Shown here: in pieces, positions 1 through 5,196 of the stretch | Layout: each line of letters starts with the position of its first letter | How positions within the stretch are numbered: position 1 is the first letter of the stretch | NCBI GenBank assembly: GCA_025458755.1 | Contig: JALORT010000303.1 | Span: forward strand, 1-5,196 | Reading direction: 5' to 3' | Origin: Methylotetracoccus sp. | GTDB taxonomy: Bacteria > Pseudomonadota > Gammaproteobacteria > Methylococcales > Methylococcaceae | Length of the DNA: 5,196 nucleotides | Made by a program: the position numbers and the translations under genes | The notes under the pieces: generated by a model | Told to the model about the DNA's origin: nothing | Databases searched by the model: none | Seen by the model: only the letters and a program-made list of their open reading frames with translations

Positions 1-1
1 G

Positions 2-277
2 TACCTGAAGACCTTGCTGAACGATCTGCGCGCCACCGGCGCCTACGACCGGCTGGACCAACAGATCAACGATTACCTGCAGGCCCAGGACAATGCGACC
101 CGCAGGGCAAACAGAGAAAAGAGACTGGGCCGGCCGGGACATGGGCCGATTAGCCCCGTCTGGCCGGGGGATAACCCACAGCGCAATCGCTCGGAACCCT
201 GCGCCACAAGGGGATTCGCGCAAAGAAAAAGGGCCTGGAGACTATCCAGACCCTTAGTGTTGGCGGAGCGCAGGTGA
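2..277 (+). pseudogene. Remnant of an unidentified gene, possibly the end of a STAND-type NTPase module
   Basis: An open frame enters from the left edge and runs to a TGA at 275-277. Only the first 30 or so codons look like a real protein: an amphipathic helical stretch containing the pattern LLNDLRATGAYDRLDQQIN followed by DYLQAQD. From memory, this resembles the region after the nucleotide-binding core of STAND/NACHT-like NTPases, where a leucine-rich helix, a 'G-x-x-E/D-R-L-D' segment and 'YL' recur. That is a recalled similarity, not a tested one. After about base 100 the frame turns into Arg/Pro-rich, low-conservation sequence and continues through a minus-strand terminator and a tRNA-like end, which a genuine C-terminus would be unlikely to do. 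A short piece in the same frame near 151-171 (ISPVWPG) is faintly like the LSLLWAARRG motif expected next in such proteins, which would fit frameshift decay. It could instead be the intact end of an unknown protein. Confidence 0.3.
222..255 (-). terminator. Rho-independent terminator after the KTSC/HTH gene pair
   Basis: On the minus strand, an 11-bp stem (AAGGGTCTGGA paired with TCCAGGCCCTT, one G-U pair) closes a 5-base loop, TAGTC, at 240-244. The T tract TTTTTCTTT (230-222) follows directly. On the plus strand the wobble becomes a C-A mismatch and no T run follows, so the element works in the minus direction only. It lies 53 bases past the stop codon of the small HTH-like gene and is the natural end of that transcript. 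Because a tRNA-like 3' end lies only 5 bases upstream, it may once have been a tRNA terminator. Confidence 0.82.
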
Positions 278-291
278 TGCGAACCCTACGC
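261..291 (-). other. tRNA 3'-end-like fragment, possible decayed attachment site
   Basis: Read on the minus strand, this ends in CTCCGCCA and contains GGGTTCGCATC, which resembles the T-arm plus acceptor end of a Ser/Leu-type tRNA gene. There is no matching 5' acceptor strand (GGAGCGC) within the preceding 100 bases, and the T loop has C where tRNAs have an invariant A58, so it is not a functional tRNA. The same bases form a 7-bp hairpin on the minus strand (GCGTAGG with CCTGCGC, 10-base loop, 268-291). A partial tRNA 3' end next to a terminator is what one end of an integrated element can leave behind; a chance hairpin is also possible. Confidence 0.28.
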
Positions 292-307
292 CTTGAGCGG
301 CGCGACA

Positions 308-562
308 TCACCATTTTCCGCCGTACAGACTTCCGACATGGCGCCGCGACTCCCAATCCTCGAGCGCAGCCTCACCGGCCGGCTGCCTGGGCATCGGGCC
401 GGCGATCTGCTTCAAGACTGTCCTCGGTTTTTCCTTGGGCCAGCCGATCCGCTCCGCGATCTCGCGGATCGTGAACCTGTAGCGGCGTAACTGACGAATT
501 CGTTCAATTAATGTGTCCGTGAATTCGCCTTGGTTCAGACTTTCGAAGTCGATGGTGTTCAT
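308..562 (-). CDS. Small protein of unknown function with a helix-turn-helix-like centre
   Basis: This 84-residue protein is not recognised as a named family. The first 25 residues are acidic and helical (MNTIDFESLNQGEFTDTL), followed by a basic stretch, IRQLRRYRF. Residues about 31-52 (TIREIAERIGWPKEKPRTVL) have the spacing of a helix-turn-helix: helix 1 with an IAERIGW core, then a turn, then a basic recognition-like helix. This suggests nucleic-acid binding, but that is inference. The tail is Pro/Gly/Trp-rich and probably disordered. The ATG at 562 is chosen because GGAG lies 8 bases upstream; a GTG at 580 in the same frame has no comparable site. The KTSC gene ends 30 bases upstream, so the two are probably co-transcribed, and a strong terminator follows. 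The 5' part is less GC-rich than the surrounding sequence, which is compatible with acquisition by transfer. Confidence 0.6.
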   Translation of the reverse strand: MNTIDFESLNQGEFTDTLIERIRQLRRYRFTIREIAERIGWPKEKPRTVLKQIAGPMPRQPAGEAALEDWESRRHVGSLYGGKW

Positions 563-570
563 CGGTAGCA

Positions 571-574
571 CTCC
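571..574 (-). promoter_or_regulatory. Ribosome binding site deciding the start at 562
   Basis: GGAG on the minus strand lies 8 bases before the ATG at 562-560. It supports this ATG over the upstream in-frame GTG at 580, which it would otherwise lie inside as coding sequence. Confidence 0.55.
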
Positions 575-592
575 AACCACTGTGTAAACGGG

Positions 593-805
593 TCAACTCA
601 CAGGCTCGACGGGGTAGCGATCCTTGACGTGGCGCTGGAAATGTATCTCCGACGAGGACGACAAGCGCAACGCGTTGAATACCGACTTCGGGACTCGGCA
701 GTAGCGGTACACTCGGCCGTCGTCGAACTCCACCGTGAGCGATTTGATCCGAGGCTCATACGACATCGCCACCACCCGGCGTGGCGTTTTTGACTTGCGA
801 TTCAT
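593..805 (-). CDS. KTSC domain-containing protein
   Basis: This is a 70-residue protein made up almost entirely of one KTSC domain, the small domain named after the C-terminus of some lysyl-tRNA synthetases and widespread as stand-alone bacterial and phage proteins. Family hallmarks are visible in order: a short beta strand (VVAMSYEP), the VEFDDGRVYRYCRVP core, the helix VFNALRLSSSS, then HFQRHVKDRYPVEPV, matching the usual YFN..I...YP ending. Its biochemical role is not established; an RNA- or nucleotide-related function is only suggested by the LysRS link. The ATG at 805 keeps the full first strand. An upstream in-frame GTG at 868 would add 21 poorly conserved residues, and the ATG at 766 would cut into the domain. 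None of the candidates has a strong Shine-Dalgarno, so the start is uncertain. The gene lies just upstream of the small HTH-like gene, with a shared terminator beyond. Confidence 0.8.
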   Translation of the reverse strand: MNRKSKTPRRVVAMSYEPRIKSLTVEFDDGRVYRYCRVPKSVFNALRLSSSSEIHFQRHVKDRYPVEPVS

Positions 806-1097
806 GTAGATAATCAACAGCGCTTTCCGAGCCTCGCGCCAAAGTCTAGCCGCCGTGGAATTTCTCACCGGGGCGATGTGACGGTGTTCGCGGAACGAGA
901 TCGGCGGTGCGCAGCCCGGTCTCTAATGCGGCAGGATGAGGATTTGGGAGGTTGGGGACACGGTGAACGCGCAAGGTGCGCCCAAGCACCCGCGCGCGCA
1001 GGCACAGGAAGCACTGTGATGGATCGGAGGGAGCGCAATCGAGAGCACCTCTCGGGACGACGCATCCAGCGTTCCGCTCCCGCCCGGGGCGACGACT
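806..1097. other. Intergenic region between the permease and KTSC genes; no gene seen
   Basis: About 290 bases separate the permease stop from the preferred KTSC start. Frames on both strands here are Arg/Pro-rich and resemble no protein. No convincing sigma-70 promoter for the KTSC gene is visible on the minus strand: a TAGACT near 850 could be a -10 box but has no partner at the -35 distance. It is therefore unclear whether KTSC has its own promoter or is read through from the ABC operon. The only clear structure is the nested inverted repeat listed separately. Confidence 0.5.
1029..1081 (-). other. Nested inverted repeat just downstream of the permease gene
   Basis: An outer 7-bp repeat (GGGAGCG at 1029-1035 against CGCTCCC at 1075-1081) encloses a perfect 6-bp hairpin with a 3-base loop (CGAGAG-CAC-CTCTCG, 1040-1054). 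It begins 17 bases after the permease stop on the minus strand. The position suggests transcript-end protection or a weak terminator for the ABC operon, but no T tract follows, so it is not a standard intrinsic terminator. In GC-rich sequence a structure of this size could also be chance. Confidence 0.35.
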
Positions 1098-2792
1098 TCA
1101 AACCCGAAACAGCGCTCCGAGCTTCTTGCCCAACACGACGCCGGCCCCGACCATCGTGATGGTCAGGAAGACCATCGACCAGACACCCAGCGCTGCGGCC
1201 AGCGCGGGACCGTCGCCGAGCGCCGACGCCAGGGTGTAGATCGCTTTCGTGATCGGAAAATGCCCAGCCTGCTGCGCCAGAATCATCGAGTCGCTGACTT
1301 CCAGCATCGCGAATGAAAAGGCCAGCAGAGCACCCGCCACCAGGTGCGGCGTCACCAGCGGCAGGGTGATACGCCACAGCGCCCGTTCCGGAGAGGCGCC
1401 GAGATTCTGCGCCGCCTCTTCCAGGGTCGGGCTGATCTGCTGGAACCCCGCGGATGCGGAACGCACCACGTAGGGGAGCCGGCGCATCGCATACGCGGCG
1501 ACCAGCAACAGCAGAGGATCGTCGCCGAGCATCAGAGCGTGCAGCGGCTGCCCTTCCCGCGACAGCGCGAGATAGCCGAAGGCCAGAACGATGCCCGGCA
1601 CCGCCAACGGCAGCATCGCCATGGCATCGAGAATTTGGCGGCCCCGGATTCGGGTTCGGACCACGACATAGGCGACGCCGATACCGAGCACGATATCGAG
1701 CAAAGTCGCCAGAGAAGAATATTTCAGGCTGTTTGCGATCGCGCTGAGGGTCAGTTCATGGCCCAGCGCCTGGCGATAGTGGGCCAGTGTAAGCGCGTCC
1801 GGAAGCAAGGTGCCGTACCAGTCGCGCGCCAGAGATAATAGAAGGACCCCGGCATGCGGAACCAAAGCCAGGCCCGTCAACCCCGCAAACGCCGTGGTAC
1901 ACAGCAGGCCCCGACCACGTGACAAGGCAATGGTTGCGCGCCCCGTCGCCGCCCGCCCACCGCCGGCCGCGACGTTCCGTTCGAGCGCCAGCTTACTGGC
2001 CGCGTAGATCAGCGTGGTAAAGAGAAGCAGCACGACGACCAGCGCGTAGGGGAACGGGTTATTACTGAGGTCCTTGATCGCGCTGAAAATCTGAACCGAC
2101 GTTACGCGGTTGAAATCGAAAATCAACGGCACGCCCAGTTCGGTGAACGCCCAGATGAATGCAATCGCACTGCCTGCGAAAATACCAGGCATCGTCAGTG
2201 GCAGCGTTATCCGCCAAAAGCGCCGCCATGGGGGACAGCCGAGATTGGCCGCCGCCTCTTCCAGAGCCGGATCCAGATTGGCCAGCGACGCCGAGGTATT
2301 CAGATAGACGATCGGATACAAATGCAGCACGTTCATCACGACGACTCCGAACATCTGCCCTTGGCCCAGCCAGTCAGCCGGACTCTGCCGGCTCATCAGA
2401 CCAAGCGCCATCAGCAGGCTGTTCAGTGCGCCGGCCTGCCCCAGCATGGCTTGCATACCGATCGCGCCGACGAACGGCGGCAGGATCAGCGGAGTCAACA
2501 CCAGCGAATTCAGCAGCGTCCTGCCCGGATAAGCGAAACGCACGTAGATCACCGCCAACGGCAGCGCGGCCGCTAAACAGCCGAGCGTGGTCCACGCCGC
2601 GATCAGAAACGAGTTCGACAACCCTTCCCGGTAGAGTTCGTTGCGAAACACTTCGAGCACGTAATCGAGCGTCCAGCCCCCATCCGCGCCGACAAAAGCG
2701 GTACGACAGGTGCCCCAGATCGGCAGCACGAAGAACAACGCAAAGAACAAGAGGGCAACCGCGAACATCACGCGGCTGACCGCGCTACCCAC
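1098..2792 (-). CDS. Fused two-domain ABC transporter permease (FbpB/SfuB-like)
   Basis: This 564-residue integral inner-membrane protein forms the translocation channel of the importer. It is a tandem fusion of two BPD_transp_1 domains, as in Fe(III) permeases of the FbpB/SfuB group, whose usual length of about 500-560 residues it matches. Each half carries an EAA loop that docks on the ATPase: EEAAANLGCPPWRRFWRITL from about residue 178, and EEAAQNLGASPERALWRITL from about residue 458. Hydrophobic segments include residues 9-25, 60-85, about 98-116, 148-165, 201-220 and 250-268 in the first half, with a similar set in the second. The GTG at 2792 is chosen because GGAGG lies 8 bases upstream; it overlaps the end of the substrate-binding gene by 8 bases, indicating translational coupling. 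An ATG at 2768 is the alternative and still precedes the first membrane segment. The reading frame is intact. The substrate (ferric iron, thiamine, phosphonate or polyamine) cannot be settled from sequence; iron is the default for fused permeases. Confidence 0.9.
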   Translation of the reverse strand: MGSAVSRVMFAVALLFFALFFVLPIWGTCRTAFVGADGGWTLDYVLEVFRNELYREGLSNSFLIAAWTTLGCLAAALPLAVIYVRFAYPGRTLLNSLVLTPLILPPFVGAIGMQAMLGQAGALNSLLMALGLMSRQSPADWLGQGQMFGVVVMNVLHLYPIVYLNTSASLANLDPALEEAAANLGCPPWRRFWRITLPLTMPGIFAGSAIAFIWAFTELGVPLIFDFNRVTSVQIFSAIKDLSNNPFPYALVVVLLLFTTLIYAASKLALERNVAAGGGRAATGRATIALSRGRGLLCTTAFAGLTGLALVPHAGVLLLSLARDWYGTLLPDALTLAHYRQALGHELTLSAIANSLKYSSLATLLDIVLGIGVAYVVVRTRIRGRQILDAMAMLPLAVPGIVLAFGYLALSREGQPLHALMLGDDPLLLLVAAYAMRRLPYVVRSASAGFQQISPTLEEAAQNLGASPERALWRITLPLVTPHLVAGALLAFSFAMLEVSDSMILAQQAGHFPITKAIYTLASALGDGPALAAALGVWSMVFLTITMVGAGVVLGKKLGALFRV

Positions 2793-4354
2793 CCGGCCGG
2801 CCTCCGGCTGCAGCCAGCCTGGCCGCCTGTCGATACTGGCGCCGGAAAGCATCGGCCAGTTGCCGGGCGAGACGGACCTCCTGAACCTTATCCCTGCCCT
2901 GCAGCACGGGGACGATCGTGTTCCGCGCTTCCTCGTAGGACACCCCGCCGAGACGGTGAAACACGGCAAGGGCAGCCGCCGGAAATCCCGCCCGCCGCAG
3001 CCCCTTCCAGGCCGCTTGTTGCTCCTGGTGGGTATCGACGCACATCACGCGGATCAGGAAACGGATCGCCGCGAAGACCGGTCCGGTCCATTCGTACCGG
3101 TAGGTGAAGGAGTTCGCCCGCGTATACGGATCTTCGTCGGCGTCCGCCATGTAGCGGCGGTTCAAGTCGGTGTAGAAATCTTTCCGAACGGGCAGCCGGC
3201 GCAACGTCGCATCGAGCGGCCCGCCCGGGGCCCCCGCACGAAAAGCCCAAAGCTGCTGGCCTTCGCTGGACAGTACGAATTCGATGAAGGCCGTGGCCAA
3301 CGCCGGGTCCGGAGCACCCCTCAGCAGCGCGATCGGATCGACGCTGAGCGAGGTGCCGCCTTCCGGTGCGATGAAGCCGACGCGCGACCCCCCGTCAGCT
3401 CGGCGGACGAATTCCTCCGTCGCTCTTCCGTAGGCATCGATCGCCATGCCCGCCGCCGCGTCGCCCCGCGCGACTTCCAGAGGGATCTTCGCGGCCGAAT
3501 CGGTGAAATAGCGCGCGTTAGCACTGATCCGCTGGATCAGCCGCAGACCGGCCTCCCACCCCTGCCGGACGCCCGCCGCTTCGCGTTCCGCCAGATTCTG
3601 CGCCGGATCGTCCGCGGCCTTGAGCGAAGACACCGCGCGATGCATCTGCTGCTGAATGATCAATTCGAACGCCTTGGCAACGGACCCGCTCTTGGTCGGA
3701 TCGGACAGGGCCACCTGATCGGCGAGTCTCTGATCGCCCAGCTCGGCCCATTGCGTGGGCGCCTGCGCCATGCCCAATCGCCGCAGCACGTCGCGATTGT
3801 AGACAATCCCGAAGCTGGCCAGCACGACACCGACCCAACGGGCCTGCGGATCGCGAAACGGCTCGCCGCCGACGCTTGCGGGAATCACCCGTTCGGAGAA
3901 CCACTCCGATGCCGACGTCGGAGGCGAGAAAACGCCGCCGGGCCTCGGCCTCGGGCGATGACCGCGGGTCCGCGAATGTCGTGGCGGCCTCGTGGGTCCA
4001 TACGCGCCCCCACGAGCCTTCCCACCGATACTGGAACGCACTGCTGAACTCCGATTTCAGAAGCAACGCGATTTCCGACGCCCCTCCGGGAATGCGCCAA
4101 TCGAGATAAAGCGTTTCACCGGTGCGTGCCTTCCAGTGTTTGGCGAAGGCCCGACCGATTTCTTTTCGAACAGCTTCCGTGTGCGGAGACAGAATGACCA
4201 GCCGACGGTCGTAAACACCCGGTGCGGTCGACTCCGAGGACTGCAGCAGAAAAGGCCCGGCCAAGGTCACCAGTAAAGCCGCGAAAATCCAGACTTCGCT
4301 GCGCCGCGCCAGCCGGACGGCTCCATCAGCGATCTTCGGAAGAACGTCCTCCAT
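2785..4354 (-). pseudogene. ABC transporter substrate-binding protein, disrupted by an out-of-frame internal deletion
   Basis: This gene would supply the periplasmic or membrane-tethered capture subunit of the importer. The first 149 codons (4354 to 3908) give a basic N-terminus, one hydrophobic segment at residues 21-37 (VWIFAALLVTLAGPFLL; uncleaved anchor or signal peptide), the VILSPHTEAVRKEIGRAF strand-helix and FLASDVGI. From 3906 the homology continues one frame over for 373 codons: EWFSERVIPASVGGEPF, then SFGIVYNRDVLRRLGM, DPTKSGSVAKAFELI and FIEFVLSSEGQQLWA, ending at TAG 2787-2785. These are typical of type-1/6 extracellular solute-binding proteins of the Fe3+ group. Relatives, from memory, have about 25-30 residues between the two parts, including a Gly-rich 'DLFFGGG' segment absent here, so the break looks like a deletion rather than a one-base slip. 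Translation from the start ATG would run in the wrong frame to a stop at 3518-3520, giving about 278 residues. The start at 4354 lies 4 bases after the ATPase stop; the in-frame ATG at 4396 lies inside the ATPase gene. An assembly error is possible. Confidence 0.8.
2801..2805 (-). promoter_or_regulatory. Ribosome binding site for the permease, inside the end of the preceding gene
   Basis: GGAGG on the minus strand lies 8 bases before the GTG at 2792-2790, within the last codons of the substrate-binding gene (stop TAG at 2787-2785). It decides the GTG start and implies coupled translation of the two genes. Confidence 0.6.
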
Positions 4355-4358
4355 GCCT

Positions 4359-5196
4359 TCACTCGGGCAGCAGGATGACGTCGTCGACCGCCGCAACAGC
4401 GACAGCGCTCTGCTCGGAGGCCGGCAAGATGCGCGAGGGATTCATCTCAGTCAGCTTCAGCATCGGACCGGACTCGAGCTGCAAACGGTACTGCACCGTC
4501 GAGCCGAGGTAGACGGTTTCGATGATCCGACCGGCGAACCGATTCGGCGCCGAGTCGGCCGTCTTGGAAAACCGCAGTGCCTCGGGGCGTACCGACAGCA
4601 CGACCCTTGACCCATGTCGCGCGAACAGGCCCGCCGCCGGAATGCCGCGCGCCACCAGCCGACCTGCAGCGGTCTCCACTTCGTAGGTTCCGGGGTCATC
4701 GCCCGCGCGGTGCACCTGTCCTTCGATGAAATTGGTCTCACCAATGAATTCCGCCACCATGCGGCTGACCGGATTTCGGTAGACCTCGATCGGTGTGCCA
4801 ATCTGCACGAGCCGTCCCGCATCCATGACCGCCAGACGATCGGCCATCGACAGCGCTTCCTCCTGATCGTGCGTCACGTAGACCCCGGTCAGCCCGAACT
4901 GCTTGCAGATCCGGCGGATCTCCCTGCGCATTTCAAGACGCAGCTGAGCGTCCAGGTTCGACAGCGGTTCGTCCAGCAGCAGACAGTGCGGGCGGATCAC
5001 CAACGCCCGAGCCAGCGCCACCCGCTGCTGCTGCCCGCCGGAGAGCTGCTGAATCCGGCGCTCCCCGAGCCCGTCGAGCCGCACCACCGCGAGCGCCTCA
5101 TCGACCCTTTCCCGGATTTCCGGCTTCGGCCGCTTGCGTTCTTCCAAGCCGAAGGCCACGTTCTCTGCCACCGTGAGATGCGGCCACAACGCATAG
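4359..5196 (-). CDS. ABC transporter ATP-binding protein (FbpC/PotA-like), N-terminus beyond the window
   Basis: This cytoplasmic ATPase powers the importer. The visible 279 residues begin in the Q-loop region at YALWPHLTVAENVAFGL, so the Walker A part (about 80-90 residues) lies past the right edge. The remaining landmarks are intact: the ABC signature LSGGQQQRVALARAL from about residue 52, Walker B CLLLDEP with catalytic Glu at about 77, the D-loop SNLDAQL, and the H-loop YVTHDQEEAL with His at about 110. A C-terminal TOBE region from about 150 to 275 includes SVRPEALRF, characteristic of the CUT1/MOI-type ATPases (MalK, UgpC, PotA, FbpC). The TOBE domain marks it as an importer ATPase. It is followed after 4 bases by the substrate-binding gene and then the permease, so the order is ATPase, binding protein, permease, unlike the binding protein-first order of many fbp-type operons. 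The operon promoter must lie beyond 5196. Confidence 0.95.
   Translation of the reverse strand, partial: YALWPHLTVAENVAFGLEERKRPKPEIRERVDEALAVVRLDGLGERRIQQLSGGQQQRVALARALVIRPHCLLLDEPLSNLDAQLRLEMRREIRRICKQFGLTGVYVTHDQEEALSMADRLAVMDAGRLVQIGTPIEVYRNPVSRMVAEFIGETNFIEGQVHRAGDDPGTYEVETAAGRLVARGIPAAGLFARHGSRVVLSVRPEALRFSKTADSAPNRFAGRIIETVYLGSTVQYRLQLESGPMLKLTEMNPSRILPASEQSAVAVAAVDDVILLPE

Noticed and set aside
263..350. A complete tRNA gene on the minus strand ending at the CCA-like 261-263
   Set aside because: No GGAGCGC-like 5' acceptor strand, D arm or anticodon arm can be folded in the preceding 90 bases, and the upstream part is the end of a coding sequence.
445..471. Inverted repeat CGATCCGC / GCGGATCG with an 11-base loop
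   Set aside because: It lies within the coding sequence of the HTH-like protein (IREIAERIG region), where the Ile/Arg/Glu codons explain the symmetry; there is no sign it acts as an operator.
1344..2779. Several long plus-strand frames opposite the permease, including 1344-1838 and 2159-2779
   Set aside because: They are antisense to a permease with two clear EAA loops and have low-complexity Arg/Ser/Ala composition.
2793..2969. A longer N-terminus for the permease, starting at 2969
   Set aside because: The extra 59 residues overlap the conserved end of the binding protein in another frame and lack any membrane or domain character. The GTG at 2792 has a well-placed GGAGG.
3518..4041. Programmed ribosomal frameshifting, since both frames stay open from 4041 to 3518
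   Set aside because: The only homopolymer near the joint (TTTT at 3932-3929 on the coding strand) lies before FLASDVGI, which homology requires in the first frame. A shift would also not restore the apparently missing conserved segment.
2710..4047. A 445-codon open frame on the plus strand
   Set aside because: It is exactly antisense to the binding-protein gene and the permease start. Its product is Arg/Pro-rich with no domain-like pattern, as expected for a shadow of high-GC coding sequence.
1..5196. CRISPR array, insertion sequence or other long repeats
   Set aside because: No regularly spaced direct repeats, no transposase-like protein and no long terminal inverted repeats were seen by eye.

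Overview
This 5.2 kb, GC-rich window looks like bacterial chromosome, most likely from a proteobacterium and probably a gammaproteobacterium. That placement rests on base composition and on the style of the ABC-transporter proteins, not on a marker gene. Every gene that can be called confidently lies on the minus strand; the many long plus-strand frames are antisense shadows of high-GC genes.

The right two thirds (about 1098-5196) is an ABC importer operon. Read in the direction of transcription, it holds an ATPase cut by the window edge (5196-4359), a substrate-binding protein gene (4354-2785) and a fused two-domain permease (2792-1098). The genes are packed tightly, with a 4-base gap and then an 8-base overlap. 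The ATPase and permease belong to the Fe3+/polyamine/phosphonate-type importer group (FbpC/PotA-like and FbpB/SfuB-like), so iron(III) or a small organic solute is the likely cargo. The substrate-binding gene is broken: its first 149 codons and its last 373 codons lie in different frames, and a conserved stretch of roughly 25-30 residues seems to be missing at the joint near 3904-3910. This is best explained by an out-of-frame internal deletion, or possibly an assembly error, which would leave the importer without its capture subunit.

Between about 806 and 1097 no gene is visible; a nested inverted repeat sits just downstream of the permease. To the left is a small minus-strand pair: a KTSC-domain protein (805-593), then an 84-residue protein of unknown function with a helix-turn-helix-like centre (562-308). 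The pair is followed by a clear intrinsic terminator (255-222). Between the last stop codon and that terminator is a sequence resembling the 3' end of a tRNA (CCA end at 261-263), possibly a decayed attachment site.

The far left (1 to about 100, plus strand) carries the end of another protein, with weak resemblance to the C-terminal part of the NTPase module of STAND-type NTPases. It degrades into sequence that runs across the terminator and is probably a gene remnant.

No CRISPR array, complete insertion sequence, rRNA or complete tRNA is seen.
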